NCBI RefSeq assembly: GCF_031987975.1
Contig: NZ_DALZYX010000002.1
Coordinates: forward strand, 310,001 to 374,000
Direction: 5' to 3'
DNA length: 64,000 nucleotides
Origin: Pseudescherichia sp031987975
GTDB lineage: Bacteria > Pseudomonadota > Gammaproteobacteria > Enterobacterales > Enterobacteriaceae
The notes below the pieces were generated by a model. It was given only the letters and a program-made list of their open reading frames with translations, did not search any database and was not told the origin of the DNA. Below, piece by piece: positions 33,660 to 43,173 of this stretch. The translations under genes were made by a program, and so were the position numbers. Position 1 is the stretch's first letter. Each line of letters opens with the position of its first letter.

Positions 33660-34238
33660 ATGTTAAAAAAAGTCCTTTTCCCGCTGGTTGCGCTGTTTAT
33701 GCTGGCTGGCTGTGCTACGCCCCCTACAACCATTGATGTATCACCGAAGATTACCCTGCCACAGCAGGATCCGAGCCTGATGGGCGTGACCGTAAGCATT
33801 AACGGTGCCGATCAACGCCAGGACCAGGCGCTGGCAAAAGTGACCCGTGATAACCAGCTGGTGACCCTGACCGCCTCTCGCGACCTGCGCTTCCTGCTGC
33901 AGGAAGTGCTGGAGAAACAGATGACCGCTCGCGGCTACATGATTGGCCCGAACGGCGCCGTGAATCTGCAGATCATCGTAAGCCAGCTCTACGCTGACGT
34001 CTCCCAGGGCAACGTGCGCTACAACATCGCCACCAAGGCCGATATTGCTATCATCGCTACCGCCCCGAACGGTAACAAGATGACCAAAAACTACCGTGCC
34101 AACTACTCGGTTGAAGGGGCACTACAGGCGTCGAATAAAAACATTGCCGATAGCGTGAACAGCGTATTGACCGACACCATTGCTGATATGTCTCAGGACA
34201 CCAGCATCCACGATTTTATCAAGCAGAACGCGCGTTAA
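33660..34238 (+). CDS. yajG: YajG-family lipoprotein
   Basis: A 192-residue lipoprotein. The signal peptide ends in the lipobox LAGC with the cysteine at residue 18, and the rest is the YajG fold (about 25-185). The E. coli orthologue is an outer-membrane lipoprotein of unclear function that is co-transcribed with ampG. ATG 33660 gives the lipobox at the right distance; an upstream in-frame ATG at 33549 does not. Confidence 0.94.
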   Translation: MLKKVLFPLVALFMLAGCATPPTTIDVSPKITLPQQDPSLMGVTVSINGADQRQDQALAKVTRDNQLVTLTASRDLRFLLQEVLEKQMTARGYMIGPNGAVNLQIIVSQLYADVSQGNVRYNIATKADIAIIATAPNGNKMTKNYRANYSVEGALQASNKNIADSVNSVLTDTIADMSQDTSIHDFIKQNAR

Positions 34239-34246
34239 TTCTGCCC

Positions 34247-34272
34247 GCTGACCCGGTTTGCGCCGGGTCAGC
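34247..34272 (+). promoter_or_regulatory. Hairpin immediately ahead of ampG
   Basis: GCTGACCCGG-TTTGCG-CCGGGTCAGC is a perfect 10-bp stem ending 9 nt before the ampG ATG. There is no T-run, so it is not a normal terminator. It occupies the site where a ribosome-binding sequence would be, and no good purine-rich site is visible. Confidence 0.6.
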
Positions 34273-34281
34273 CCGTCTCTT

Positions 34282-35760
34282 ATGCCCAGCCGCTATCTAC
34301 GCATCTTCCAGCAACCTAAGTCAGCTATCCTGCTGATCCTTGGCTTTGCCTCTGGCCTCCCCCTCGCCCTGACCTCCGGTACGCTGCAGGCGTGGATGAC
34401 CGTCGAAAACATTGACCTGAAGACCATCGGCTTCTTTTCGCTTGTCGGGCAGGCCTACGTATTTAAGTTCTTATGGTCGCCAGTGATGGATCGCTATACG
34501 CCGCCGTTCTTTGGCCGCCGTCGCGGCTGGCTGCTGACTACTCAGATCCTGCTGCTGATCGCTATTGCAGGGATGGGCTTCCTGGAACCCACCTCGCAAC
34601 TGCGCTGGATGGCCGGGTTGGCGGTGATCATCGCCTTCTGCTCCGCCTCGCAGGATATTGTGTTTGACGCCTGGAAGACGGACGTGCTGCCCGCCGAAGA
34701 GCGCGGTGCAGGCGCAGCTATCAGCGTGCTGGGCTACCGCCTCGGGATGCTGGTCTCCGGCGGTCTGGCGCTGTGGCTGGCGGATCGCTGGCTGGGCTGG
34801 CAGGGGATGTACTGGCTGATGGCGGCTCTGATGCTGCCCTGCATTATAGCCACCCTCCTCGCCCCTGAGCCGGACGATGCCGTGCCGGTACCCAAATCGC
34901 TGGAGCAGGCGGTGGTTGCCCCGCTACGCGACTTCTTTGGGCGCAACAACGCCTGGCTGATCCTGCTGCTTATCGTCCTTTATAAGCTGGGCGACGCGTT
35001 TGCCATGAGCCTGACCACTACCTTTCTGATCCGCGGCGTGGGCTTTGATGCAGGCGACGTTGGTGTAGTAAATAAAACCCTTGGGCTGATTGCCACCATC
35101 CTCGGCGCGCTGTACGGCGGCGTGCTGATGCAGCGCCTGTCGCTGTTTCGCGCCCTGCTGATCTTTGGCATCCTGCAGGGTGCCTCTAACGCGGGCTACT
35201 GGCTGCTGTCGGTAACTGACAAGCATCTCTACAGCATGGCGGCGGCGGTATTCTTTGAAAACCTCTGCGGCGGAATGGGTACGGCGGCCTTTGTTGCCCT
35301 GCTAATGACCCTGTGCAATAAGTCGTTCTCCGCCACCCAGTTTGCTTTACTCTCTGCTCTCTCCGCTATCGGGCGCGTCTACGTGGGACCCATTGCCGGC
35401 TGGTTTGTTGATAGCTGGGGCTGGTCAACCTTTTATCTCTTCTCGGTCATCGCCGCCGTGCCGGGGCTTGTCCTGCTGCTGGTATGTAAAGAGACGCTGG
35501 CCTATACCCAGCGCACCGACGATTTTCTGCCTCGTAGCCGCTACGCCGACGCCTACCGGCTTGCGCTGCGCGCGCTGGCCCTGGGCTGCCTGCTGCTGGC
35601 GGCCTGGCTGGTCATCATTACGCTTAATGCCCTTGGGCTGACCTCATGGGATTTCGCGCTGCGGTTGCTGGAGGGGGGTGCGCTGCTGGCATTAGGGGGC
35701 ATCCTCTACGGCGGCCTGCTGGACTACCTTGCCCTGCGCAAAACTGCGCAGGAAAAATAA
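34282..35760 (+). CDS. ampG: Anhydromuropeptide permease AmpG
   Basis: A 492-residue MFS-type permease with about 14 membrane segments. The family block LGFASGLPLALTSGTLQAWM at the start matches E. coli AmpG. It imports GlcNAc-anhydroMurNAc peptides for recycling and supplies the inducer signals for AmpC beta-lactamase. ATG 34282 is set by homology. The frame is open to a TTG at 34258 lying in a hairpin loop. It is 43 bp behind yajG. Confidence 0.95.
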   Translation: MPSRYLRIFQQPKSAILLILGFASGLPLALTSGTLQAWMTVENIDLKTIGFFSLVGQAYVFKFLWSPVMDRYTPPFFGRRRGWLLTTQILLLIAIAGMGFLEPTSQLRWMAGLAVIIAFCSASQDIVFDAWKTDVLPAEERGAGAAISVLGYRLGMLVSGGLALWLADRWLGWQGMYWLMAALMLPCIIATLLAPEPDDAVPVPKSLEQAVVAPLRDFFGRNNAWLILLLIVLYKLGDAFAMSLTTTFLIRGVGFDAGDVGVVNKTLGLIATILGALYGGVLMQRLSLFRALLIFGILQGASNAGYWLLSVTDKHLYSMAAAVFFENLCGGMGTAAFVALLMTLCNKSFSATQFALLSALSAIGRVYVGPIAGWFVDSWGWSTFYLFSVIAAVPGLVLLLVCKETLAYTQRTDDFLPRSRYADAYRLALRALALGCLLLAAWLVIITLNALGLTSWDFALRLLEGGALLALGGILYGGLLDYLALRKTAQEK

Positions 35761-36218
35761 CCCGTTAGTTACTGCAGGTAATAATTGCGCAAAATAATTA
35801 AAGAATTTAATTTCAGGATATATTTGTTTAATTCTGGCTTAATCTCTCTTTTTGTTTAATTATTTTGTGCGGTATAGGTTTGCGACTACGCTTTAATGAT
35901 TCAGCATAGTTATCAAATTAAGCTTCGCGCAATGTTTGATAATTGCTGAATTAATGTTAATTAAATGTTCACAAAATGGATTGGTTATACCATTTCCCCT
36001 GGTCTATAAGTATTAGTCCCGGTTTTGGTTATAACCTTGGGGCCGAACGCGGCGATTGTGAGATTTTACAGATTGTTGCATTCTGTGTGACATACGCGGC
36101 AGAACCCAGTAACACCCTACTGACAGCCCGCTACGCATGTTTACAGTAATGTAACCTTCCCGTAAAATGCCCGCACACTTTAAACGCCACCAGACCCCCG
36201 TGGAATTGAGGTCGTTAA
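35761..36218 (+). promoter_or_regulatory. AT-rich control region of the cyo operon
   Basis: The 458-bp gap holds no gene and is strongly AT-rich. GTTAATTAAATGTT at 35956-35969 is close to a consensus ArcA-P site, and several GTTTAATT-type repeats lie at about 35826-35870. In E. coli ArcA and Fnr repress cyo under low oxygen, which this layout supports. No promoter hexamers were called with certainty. Confidence 0.6.
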
Positions 36219-37166
36219 ATGAGACTCAGGAAATACAATAAAATTTTGGGAATGTTGTCATTAATCACAGGCGCGGCGTTACTGAGCGGCTGTGATTCTG
36301 CACTTCTCGATCCAAAAGGACAGATTGGACTGGAACAGCGTTCATTGATACTGACGGCTCTTGGGCTGATGTTGATTGTCGTGATTCCCGCCATCGTGAT
36401 GGCTATCGGTTTTGCCTGGAAGTACCGGGCGTCGAACAAGGAAGCCAAATACAGCCCCAACTGGTCGCACTCGAACAAAGTTGAAGCTGTGGTTTGGACG
36501 ATTCCCATCCTTATCATCATTTTCCTTGCGGTACTGACATGGAAAACCACGCACTCGCTCGAACCCAGCCGTCCGCTGGTGCACGATGCGAAGCCGGTGA
36601 CCATCGAAGTCATTGCAATGGACTGGAAGTGGTTCTTTATTTACCCGGAGCAGGGCATCGCAACGGTCAATGAGATTGCATTCCCGGCGAATACGCCTGT
36701 GGAATTCAAAATCACCTCGAACTCGGTGATGAACTCCTTCTTTATTCCGCGACTGGGTAGCCAGATCTACGCAATGGCCGGGATGCAGACCAAACTGCAC
36801 CTCATTGCCAACGAAGCTGGTACCTACGATGGTATTTCTGCTAACTACAGTGGTGCTGGTTTCTCCGGCATGAAGTTCAAAGCAATCGCAACGCCGGATG
36901 CCGCGACCTTCAACCAGTGGGTGGCGAAAGCGAAGCAGTCGTCAAAAGTCATGAATGACATGGACGCGTACAACCTGCTGGCAAAACCAAGCGAATACAA
37001 TAAAGTCGAATACTTCTCCAGTGTTAAACCCAATCTGTTTGTTGATGTTATCAACAAATTTATGGGACCTGGGAAGAGCATGGACGTGACTCAGGCTGAA
37101 GGCGAACAGAACTCGCATGAAGGCATGGAAGGCATGAACATGAATCACGCGGAAACCTCTCACTAA
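36219..37166 (+). CDS. cyoA: Cytochrome bo3 ubiquinol oxidase subunit II
   Basis: A 315-residue subunit II. A lipoprotein signal peptide ends in LLSGC (cysteine 25), two membrane helices follow (about 45-65 and 90-110), and then a periplasmic cupredoxin-like domain. That domain lacks the CuA ligands, as is normal for quinol oxidases. It is the first gene of cyoABCDE with GAGG ahead of ATG 36219. Confidence 0.97.
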   Translation: MRLRKYNKILGMLSLITGAALLSGCDSALLDPKGQIGLEQRSLILTALGLMLIVVIPAIVMAIGFAWKYRASNKEAKYSPNWSHSNKVEAVVWTIPILIIIFLAVLTWKTTHSLEPSRPLVHDAKPVTIEVIAMDWKWFFIYPEQGIATVNEIAFPANTPVEFKITSNSVMNSFFIPRLGSQIYAMAGMQTKLHLIANEAGTYDGISANYSGAGFSGMKFKAIATPDAATFNQWVAKAKQSSKVMNDMDAYNLLAKPSEYNKVEYFSSVKPNLFVDVINKFMGPGKSMDVTQAEGEQNSHEGMEGMNMNHAETSH

Positions 37167-37185
37167 GGGGCCGAGGAATAATACG

Positions 37186-39177
37186 ATGTTCGGAAAACTT
37201 ACACTGGATGCAGTGCCGTACCATGAGCCGATTATCATGGTTACGGTGGCAGCAATTCTCGTCGGAGGTCTGGCGTTAGTTGCAGCGCTCACTTACTTCG
37301 GTAAGTGGTCATATCTGTGGAATGAGTGGCTCACCTCCGTGGACCACAAACGCCTGGGGATTATGTATATCCTCGTTGCTATCGTGATGCTGGTGCGTGG
37401 TTTTGCCGACGCCATCATGATGCGTACCCAGCAGCTGCTCGTCTCGTCGGGCGAAGCCGGGTTCCTGCCGCCGCACCACTACGACCAGATCTTTACCGCT
37501 CACGGCGTTATCATGATCTTCTTCGTGGCGATGCCGTTCGTGGTAGGCCTGATGAACCTGGTCGTGCCGCTGCAAATCGGCGCCCGTGACGTTGCCTTCC
37601 CATTCCTGAACAACCTGAGCTTCTGGTTCACCGTTGTGGGCGTGGTGCTGGTTAACATCTCCCTGGGCGTGGGCGAATTTGCTCAGACCGGTTGGGTGGC
37701 CTATCCGCCGCTATCGGGTATTGAGTACAGTCCTGGCGTAGGCGTTGACTACTGGATCTGGAGTCTCCAGCTCTCCGGTATTGGTACGACCCTGACCGGT
37801 ATTAACTTCTTTGTGACCATTCTGCGCATGCGTGCCCCTGGCATGACCATGTTCAAAATGCCGGTATTTACCTGGGCGTCACTGTGTACTAACGTGCTGA
37901 TTATCGTCTCTTTCCCAATCCTGACGGTAACCATCGCGCTGCTAACCCTTGACCGTTATCTGGGCACCCATTTCTTTACCAACGATATGGGCGGCAACAT
38001 GATGATGTACATCAACCTGATTTGGGCCTGGGGCCATCCGGAAGTGTACATTCTCGTTCTGCCAGTGTTCGGCGTGTACTCAGAAGTAGTTGCAACGTTC
38101 TCTAAAAAGCGTCTGTTTGGTTACACCTCCCTGGTGTGGGCAACCATCGCGATTACCGTTCTGTCGTTTATCGTATGGCTGCACCACTTCTTTACTATGG
38201 GCAGCGGCGCGAACGTAAACGCCTTCTTCGGTATCACCACGATGATTATCGCCATCCCGACCGGGGTGAAGATCTTCAACTGGCTGTTTACCATGTACCA
38301 GGGTCGTATCCAGTTCCATTCAGCAATGCTGTGGAGCATCGGCTTCATCATCACCTTCTCCATCGGTGGTATGACCGGGGTACTGCTGGCGGTGCCGGGC
38401 GCGGACTTTGTTCTGCATAACAGCCTGTTCCTGATTGCGCACTTCCATAACGTTATCATCGGTGGTGTAGTATTTGGTTGCTTCGCAGGCCTGACCTACT
38501 GGTGGCCGAAAGCCTTTGGTTACACCATGAACGAGACCTGGGGCAAACGCGCCTTCTGGTTCTGGATCATCGGCTTCTTCGTGACCTTTATGCCGCTGTA
38601 CGCCATGGGCTTCATGGGTATGACCCGTCGCGTAAGCCAGAATATCGATCCGATGTTCCAGCCGCTGATGATTGTGGCTGAGATTGGTGCCCTGCTGATT
38701 GCTATCGGTATCTTCTGCATCATCATGCAGATCTACACCTCCGTACGCGATCGTGACCAGAACCGCGACCTGACGGGTGACCCGTGGGGTGGCCGTACGC
38801 TGGAGTGGGCAACCTCCTCTCCGCCGCCGTTCTATAACTTTGCCGTTGTGCCGCACATTCATGAGCGTGATGCATTCTGGGAAATGAAAGATAAAGGCGA
38901 AGCGTACATCCAGCCGAAGCACTATGAAGAGATTCATATGCCGAAAAACAGCGGCGCAGGCGTGATTATCTGTGCTTTCAGCCTTGTCTTTGGTTTTGCC
39001 ATGATCTGGCATATCTGGTGGATGGCGATCCTCGGCTTTGCCGGCATGATCGTGAGCTGGATTGTGAAAAGCTTTGATGAGGACGTGGATTACTACGTAC
39101 CGGTTGCCACCGTTGAAAAACTGGAAAACCAGCACTTCGACGAAATTAGCAAGGCAGGACTGAAAAATGTCAACTGA
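37186..39177 (+). CDS. cyoB: Cytochrome bo3 ubiquinol oxidase subunit I
   Basis: A 663-residue haem-copper oxidase subunit I with 15 membrane helices. The haem and copper ligands are readable: WAWGHPEVYILVLPVFG (H-x3-Y cross-link), WLHHFFTMG and FLIAHFHNVIIGG. K- and D-channel residues lie in the conserved helices. It reduces oxygen to water using ubiquinol and pumps protons. Its 3' end overlaps cyoC by 11 nt. Confidence 0.98.
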   Translation: MFGKLTLDAVPYHEPIIMVTVAAILVGGLALVAALTYFGKWSYLWNEWLTSVDHKRLGIMYILVAIVMLVRGFADAIMMRTQQLLVSSGEAGFLPPHHYDQIFTAHGVIMIFFVAMPFVVGLMNLVVPLQIGARDVAFPFLNNLSFWFTVVGVVLVNISLGVGEFAQTGWVAYPPLSGIEYSPGVGVDYWIWSLQLSGIGTTLTGINFFVTILRMRAPGMTMFKMPVFTWASLCTNVLIIVSFPILTVTIALLTLDRYLGTHFFTNDMGGNMMMYINLIWAWGHPEVYILVLPVFGVYSEVVATFSKKRLFGYTSLVWATIAITVLSFIVWLHHFFTMGSGANVNAFFGITTMIIAIPTGVKIFNWLFTMYQGRIQFHSAMLWSIGFIITFSIGGMTGVLLAVPGADFVLHNSLFLIAHFHNVIIGGVVFGCFAGLTYWWPKAFGYTMNETWGKRAFWFWIIGFFVTFMPLYAMGFMGMTRRVSQNIDPMFQPLMIVAEIGALLIAIGIFCIIMQIYTSVRDRDQNRDLTGDPWGGRTLEWATSSPPPFYNFAVVPHIHERDAFWEMKDKGEAYIQPKHYEEIHMPKNSGAGVIICAFSLVFGFAMIWHIWWMAILGFAGMIVSWIVKSFDEDVDYYVPVATVEKLENQHFDEISKAGLKNVN

Positions 39178-39784
39178 GACTCTAACTCACGCTAACGCTC
39201 ATGCCCACGAGCATGAGCACCACCACGATACAGGGTCGAACAAAGTGTTCGGCTTCTGGATCTACCTGATGAGCGACTGCATTCTCTTTGCATGTCTGTT
39301 TGCTACCTATGCCGTTCTGGTGAACGGCACGGCAGGTGGCCCGAGCGGGAAAGATATTTTCGAACTGCCGTTTGTGCTGGTTGAAACTGCCCTGCTGCTC
39401 TTCAGCTCCATCACCTACGGCATGGCGATTATCGCCATGAACAACGGTCGTCAAAGCCAGGTTCTCTCCTGGCTGGCGCTGACCTTCCTGTTCGGTGCGG
39501 GCTTTATCGGGATGGAAATCTATGAATTTCATCACCTGATCGCTGAGGGCTTTGGTCCGGATCGTAGCGGCTTCCTGTCAGGCTTCTTTGCCCTGGTCGG
39601 TACCCACGGTCTGCACGTGACCTCTGGCCTGGTGTGGATGGCGGTTCTGATGTTCCAGGTCTCCCGTCGCGGGCTGACCAGCATGAACCGCACCCGTCTG
39701 ATGTGCCTGAGCATGTTCTGGCACTTCCTGGACGTGGTCTGGATCTGTGTGTTCTCTGTAGTTTACCTGATGGGGGCGATGTAA
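39167..39784 (+). CDS. cyoC: Cytochrome bo3 ubiquinol oxidase subunit III
   Basis: A 205-residue subunit III with five membrane helices after a histidine-rich cytoplasmic start (HANAHAHEHEHHHDTG). It stabilises the oxidase core. Its stop codon shares one base with the start of cyoD (TAATG). Confidence 0.97.
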   Translation: MSTETLTHANAHAHEHEHHHDTGSNKVFGFWIYLMSDCILFACLFATYAVLVNGTAGGPSGKDIFELPFVLVETALLLFSSITYGMAIIAMNNGRQSQVLSWLALTFLFGAGFIGMEIYEFHHLIAEGFGPDRSGFLSGFFALVGTHGLHVTSGLVWMAVLMFQVSRRGLTSMNRTRLMCLSMFWHFLDVVWICVFSVVYLMGAM

Positions 39785-40113
39785 TGAGTCATTCTACCGA
39801 TCATAGCGGCGCCGCTCACGGCAGCGTAAAAACCTACATGACAGGCTTTATCCTGTCGATCATCCTGACCGCAATTCCGTTCTGGATGGTGATGAACGGC
39901 TCCGCCTCGCACGGCACCCTTCTTGGGGTCGTGCTGGTGACGGCAGTAGTACAGATTCTGGTTCACCTGGTGTGCTTCCTGCACATGAACAACTCTTCTG
40001 AGGAGCGTTGGAACCTGGTGGCCTTTGTCTTTACCGTGCTGATCATCGCCATTCTGGTGGTAGGCTCAATCTGGATTATGTGGAACCTGAATTACAACAT
40101 GATGGTTCACTAA
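39784..40113 (+). CDS. cyoD: Cytochrome bo3 ubiquinol oxidase subunit IV
   Basis: A 109-residue subunit IV with three membrane helices, matching E. coli CyoD throughout. ATG 39784 overlaps the cyoC stop by one base. Confidence 0.97.
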   Translation: MSHSTDHSGAAHGSVKTYMTGFILSIILTAIPFWMVMNGSASHGTLLGVVLVTAVVQILVHLVCFLHMNNSSEERWNLVAFVFTVLIIAILVVGSIWIMWNLNYNMMVH

Positions 40114-40124
40114 GAGCGGCGAGT

Positions 40125-41015
40125 ATGATGTTTAAGCAATACCTGCAAGTAACGAAACCAGGCATCATTTTCGGCAACCTGATCTCCGTGATCGGGGGGT
40201 TCCTGCTGGCCTCCAAGGGCAGCATCGACTATCCCCTCTTCGCCTATACGTTGATCGGGGTGTCGCTGGTGGTGGCATCGGGTTGTGTATTTAACAACTA
40301 CATCGACCGTGACATTGACCGTAAAATGGAGCGTACGAAGAACCGGGTGCTGGTCAAAGGCCTGATTTCCCCGAAAATTTCGCTGGTGTACGCCACCTTG
40401 TTGGGTATTGCTGGCTTTATGCTGCTGTGGTTTGGTGCTAACCCGCTGGCCTGCTGGCTGGGGGTGATGGGGTTCGTGGTTTATGTCGGCGTCTACAGCC
40501 TGTACATGAAACGCCACTCCGTCTATGGCACGCTGATTGGCTCTCTCTCCGGCGCTGCGCCGCCGGTGATTGGCTACTGCGCGGTAACGGGTGATTTCGA
40601 CAGCGGTGCGCTGATCCTGCTGGCTATCTTTAGCCTGTGGCAGATGCCGCACTCCTACGCCATCGCGATTTTCCGCTTCAAGGATTATCAGGCGGCGAAC
40701 ATCCCGGTACTGCCGGTGGTGAAAGGGATCTCGGTTGCGAAAAACCACATTACGCTCTATATCATCGCCTTCGCCGTGGCTACGCTGATGCTCTCGCTGG
40801 GCGGCTATGCCGGATACAAATATCTGGCGGTAGCTGCAGCGGTCAGCGTCTGGTGGCTGGGCATGGCGCTGAAGGGATATAAGGTCGAAGATGATAGAGT
40901 ATGGGCACGTAAGCTGTTCGTCTTCTCTATCGTCGCAATCACCTCCCTCTCGGTGATGATGTCCGTGGACTTTATGGTCCCGGACTCGCATAACCTGTTG
41001 ACTTACGTCTGGTAA
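40125..41015 (+). CDS. cyoE: Haem O synthase (protohaem IX farnesyltransferase)
   Basis: A 296-residue UbiA-type prenyltransferase with about nine membrane helices. The first aspartate-rich motif is NNYIDRDIDRKM (near 68-79). It converts haem B to the haem O used by subunit I, so it belongs functionally to the operon. ATG 40125 gives the E. coli start. Confidence 0.97.
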   Translation: MMFKQYLQVTKPGIIFGNLISVIGGFLLASKGSIDYPLFAYTLIGVSLVVASGCVFNNYIDRDIDRKMERTKNRVLVKGLISPKISLVYATLLGIAGFMLLWFGANPLACWLGVMGFVVYVGVYSLYMKRHSVYGTLIGSLSGAAPPVIGYCAVTGDFDSGALILLAIFSLWQMPHSYAIAIFRFKDYQAANIPVLPVVKGISVAKNHITLYIIAFAVATLMLSLGGYAGYKYLAVAAAVSVWWLGMALKGYKVEDDRVWARKLFVFSIVAITSLSVMMSVDFMVPDSHNLLTYVW

Positions 41016-41032
41016 TTTAAAAAAGATGTTAC

Positions 41033-41059
41033 AAAAAGGGTGCTACGGCGCCCTTTTTT
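41033..41059 (+). terminator. Terminator of cyoABCDE
   Basis: AAAAAGGGTGC-TACG-GCGCCCTTTTTT forms a stem with one G-T pair, followed by a T-run. Confidence 0.85.
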
Positions 41060-41165
41060 ATTTATTAAATCAATAACTCATTAATGTACTATTTGCGCAC
41101 CACGGGATAATCTGCCCCGCCCTCCCCTGCACTATACTGTGTCCGGTTTTTTGATTGAGGTAGTA

Positions 41166-42527
41166 ATGAACGACTATAAAATGACGCCGGGCGAGCTGCG
41201 CGCCACCTGGGGTTTAGGGACTGTATTCTCGCTGCGTATGCTCGGCATGTTTATGGTCCTGCCCGTTCTGACCACCTATGGCATGGCGCTACAGGGGGCC
41301 AGCGAAGCGCTGATCGGCTTCGCCATTGGTATTTACGGCCTGGCGCAGGCGATATTCCAGATCCCCTTCGGCCTGCTGTCGGATCGCATTGGCCGCAAGC
41401 CGCTGATCGTCGGCGGGCTGGTCATTTTTGTTATTGGCAGCGTGATTGCCGCCCTCTCAGATTCTATCTGGGGCATTATTCTTGGCCGCGCCCTGCAAGG
41501 CTCCGGGGCGATCGCCGCCGCGGTTATGGCCTTGCTCTCTGACTTAACCCGCGAACAGAACCGCACCAAGGCGATGGCCTTTATTGGCGTCAGCTTCGGT
41601 ATCACCTTTGCTATTGCTATGGTGCTTGGCCCGATCGTTACCCATCGGCTCGGCCTGCACGCCCTGTTCTGGATGATTGCAGGCCTGGCCACGGCGGGCA
41701 TTATTCTGACGCTGTGGGTGGTTCCGGACAGCAAAAATCACGTGCTGAATCGTGAATCGGGAATGGTGAAAGGATGCTTTAGCAAAGTGATCGCCAGCCC
41801 GCCGCTGCTGAAGCTTAACTTCGGCATCATGTGCTTGCATATCCTGCTGATGTCCACCTTCGTTGCCCTGCCGGGGCAGATGGAGGCCGCAGGTTTCCCG
41901 GCGGCAGAGCACTGGAAAATCTACCTGGCTACGATGCTCATCTCCTTCGTCAGCGTGGTGCCGTTTATTATCTATGCCGAAGTGAAGCGCCATATGAAGC
42001 GGGTCTTCGTCTTCTGCGTCATCGTCCTGCTGATTGCTGAGATTGTGCTCTGGGGAGCCGGGCCGCACTTCTGGGAGCTGGTCGCGGGCGTCCAGCTCTT
42101 CTTCCTCGCGTTTAATCTGATGGAGGCTCTCCTCCCCTCGCTGATCAGCAAAGAGGCCCCGGCGGGCTATAAGGGTACGGCGATGGGCATCTACTCCACC
42201 AGCCAGTTTATTGGCGTGGCCATTGGTGGCTCACTGGGGGGCTGGGTTGACGGCCTGTTCGACTCCCAGACGGTATTCCTGGCAGGCGCGCTGCTGGCCA
42301 CCGTCTGGCTGCTGGTAGCCAGTACTATGCAGGAGCCGCCCTACGTCAGCAGCCTGCGCGTAGAGATCCCGGACGATGTGGTGATTACCGATACGCTTAA
42401 GCAGCAGCTGGAGAGCAACGCGGGCGTTAGCGAGGTGCTGATCGTCCCTGAAGAGCGCAGCGCTTATGTGAAAATTGACAGCAAAGTAACGAATCGCTTT
42501 GAGGTTGAGCAGGCGCTCAGAGCCTAA
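41166..42527 (+). CDS. yajR: MFS transporter YajR with C-terminal YAM domain
   Basis: A 453-residue major facilitator protein with 12 membrane helices. Motif A is in FGLLSDRIGRKPL. A C-terminal ferredoxin-like YAM domain (about 385-453, ending KVTNRFEVEQALRA) matches E. coli YajR. The substrate is unknown. ATG 41166 is set by homology. Confidence 0.94.
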   Translation: MNDYKMTPGELRATWGLGTVFSLRMLGMFMVLPVLTTYGMALQGASEALIGFAIGIYGLAQAIFQIPFGLLSDRIGRKPLIVGGLVIFVIGSVIAALSDSIWGIILGRALQGSGAIAAAVMALLSDLTREQNRTKAMAFIGVSFGITFAIAMVLGPIVTHRLGLHALFWMIAGLATAGIILTLWVVPDSKNHVLNRESGMVKGCFSKVIASPPLLKLNFGIMCLHILLMSTFVALPGQMEAAGFPAAEHWKIYLATMLISFVSVVPFIIYAEVKRHMKRVFVFCVIVLLIAEIVLWGAGPHFWELVAGVQLFFLAFNLMEALLPSLISKEAPAGYKGTAMGIYSTSQFIGVAIGGSLGGWVDGLFDSQTVFLAGALLATVWLLVASTMQEPPYVSSLRVEIPDDVVITDTLKQQLESNAGVSEVLIVPEERSAYVKIDSKVTNRFEVEQALRA

Positions 42528-42556
42528 AAAAATGCCCGGATAACCGGGCATTTTTA
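42527..42556. terminator. Bidirectional terminator between yajR and yajQ
   Basis: AAAAATGCCCGG-ATAA-CCGGGCATTTTT is a 12-bp stem flanked by A-run and T-run, directly between two convergent stop codons. Confidence 0.88.
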
Positions 42557-43048
42557 TTAATCGCGGAAGTTTTTGAACTGGAACGGCTGCCCCAGGTCGC
42601 CGCCGCGCACCAGCGCCATCACCGACTGCAGATCGTCGCGGGATTTACCGGTTACGCGGATCTCCTCACCCTGAATCTGCGCCTGCACCTTCAGCTTGCT
42701 GTCCTTGATAAGCTTCACGATCTTCTTCTGTACCGCGCTCTCAATTCCCTGCTTCAGCTTGGCTTCGACAAACCAGGTCTTACCGCTGTGCACAAACTCT
42801 TCCGGCACATCAAGAGAGGTTCCTTCAATGCCGCGCTTCAGCAGCTTGGCGCGAAGGATATCCAGCAGCTGATTGACCTGGAAATCAGACTCGCTCAGTA
42901 CCTTAATGGTTTTATTAGCATCGTTCAGCTCAAACGTTGCCTCAACGCCACGGAAATCGAAACGTGACTCAACTTCACGGCTGGCATTGTCTACGCCGTT
43001 ACGCACTTCCTGAAGGTCAACTTCAGAAACAATATCGAAAGATGGCAT
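42557..43048 (-). CDS. yajQ: YajQ nucleotide-binding protein
   Basis: A 163-residue two-domain YajQ protein (DUF520). E. coli YajQ binds nucleotides/tRNA, and the Xanthomonas relative binds cyclic di-GMP. It begins MPSFDIVSEVDLQEVRNGVD. ATG 43048 has AGGAGAAAAG upstream. Confidence 0.95.
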   Translation of the reverse strand: MPSFDIVSEVDLQEVRNGVDNASREVESRFDFRGVEATFELNDANKTIKVLSESDFQVNQLLDILRAKLLKRGIEGTSLDVPEEFVHSGKTWFVEAKLKQGIESAVQKKIVKLIKDSKLKVQAQIQGEEIRVTGKSRDDLQSVMALVRGGDLGQPFQFKNFRD

Positions 43049-43173
43049 CTTTTCTTCTCCTTTCACTTTTGTTGCGATGCATAATACCCGCAACCGGACA
43101 TAACGAGAAGCTTAGCCGACGGCGCTATACTTAACGCATTGCCACCTGGCGCTGTTGCAGGTGAGGAGGAACA

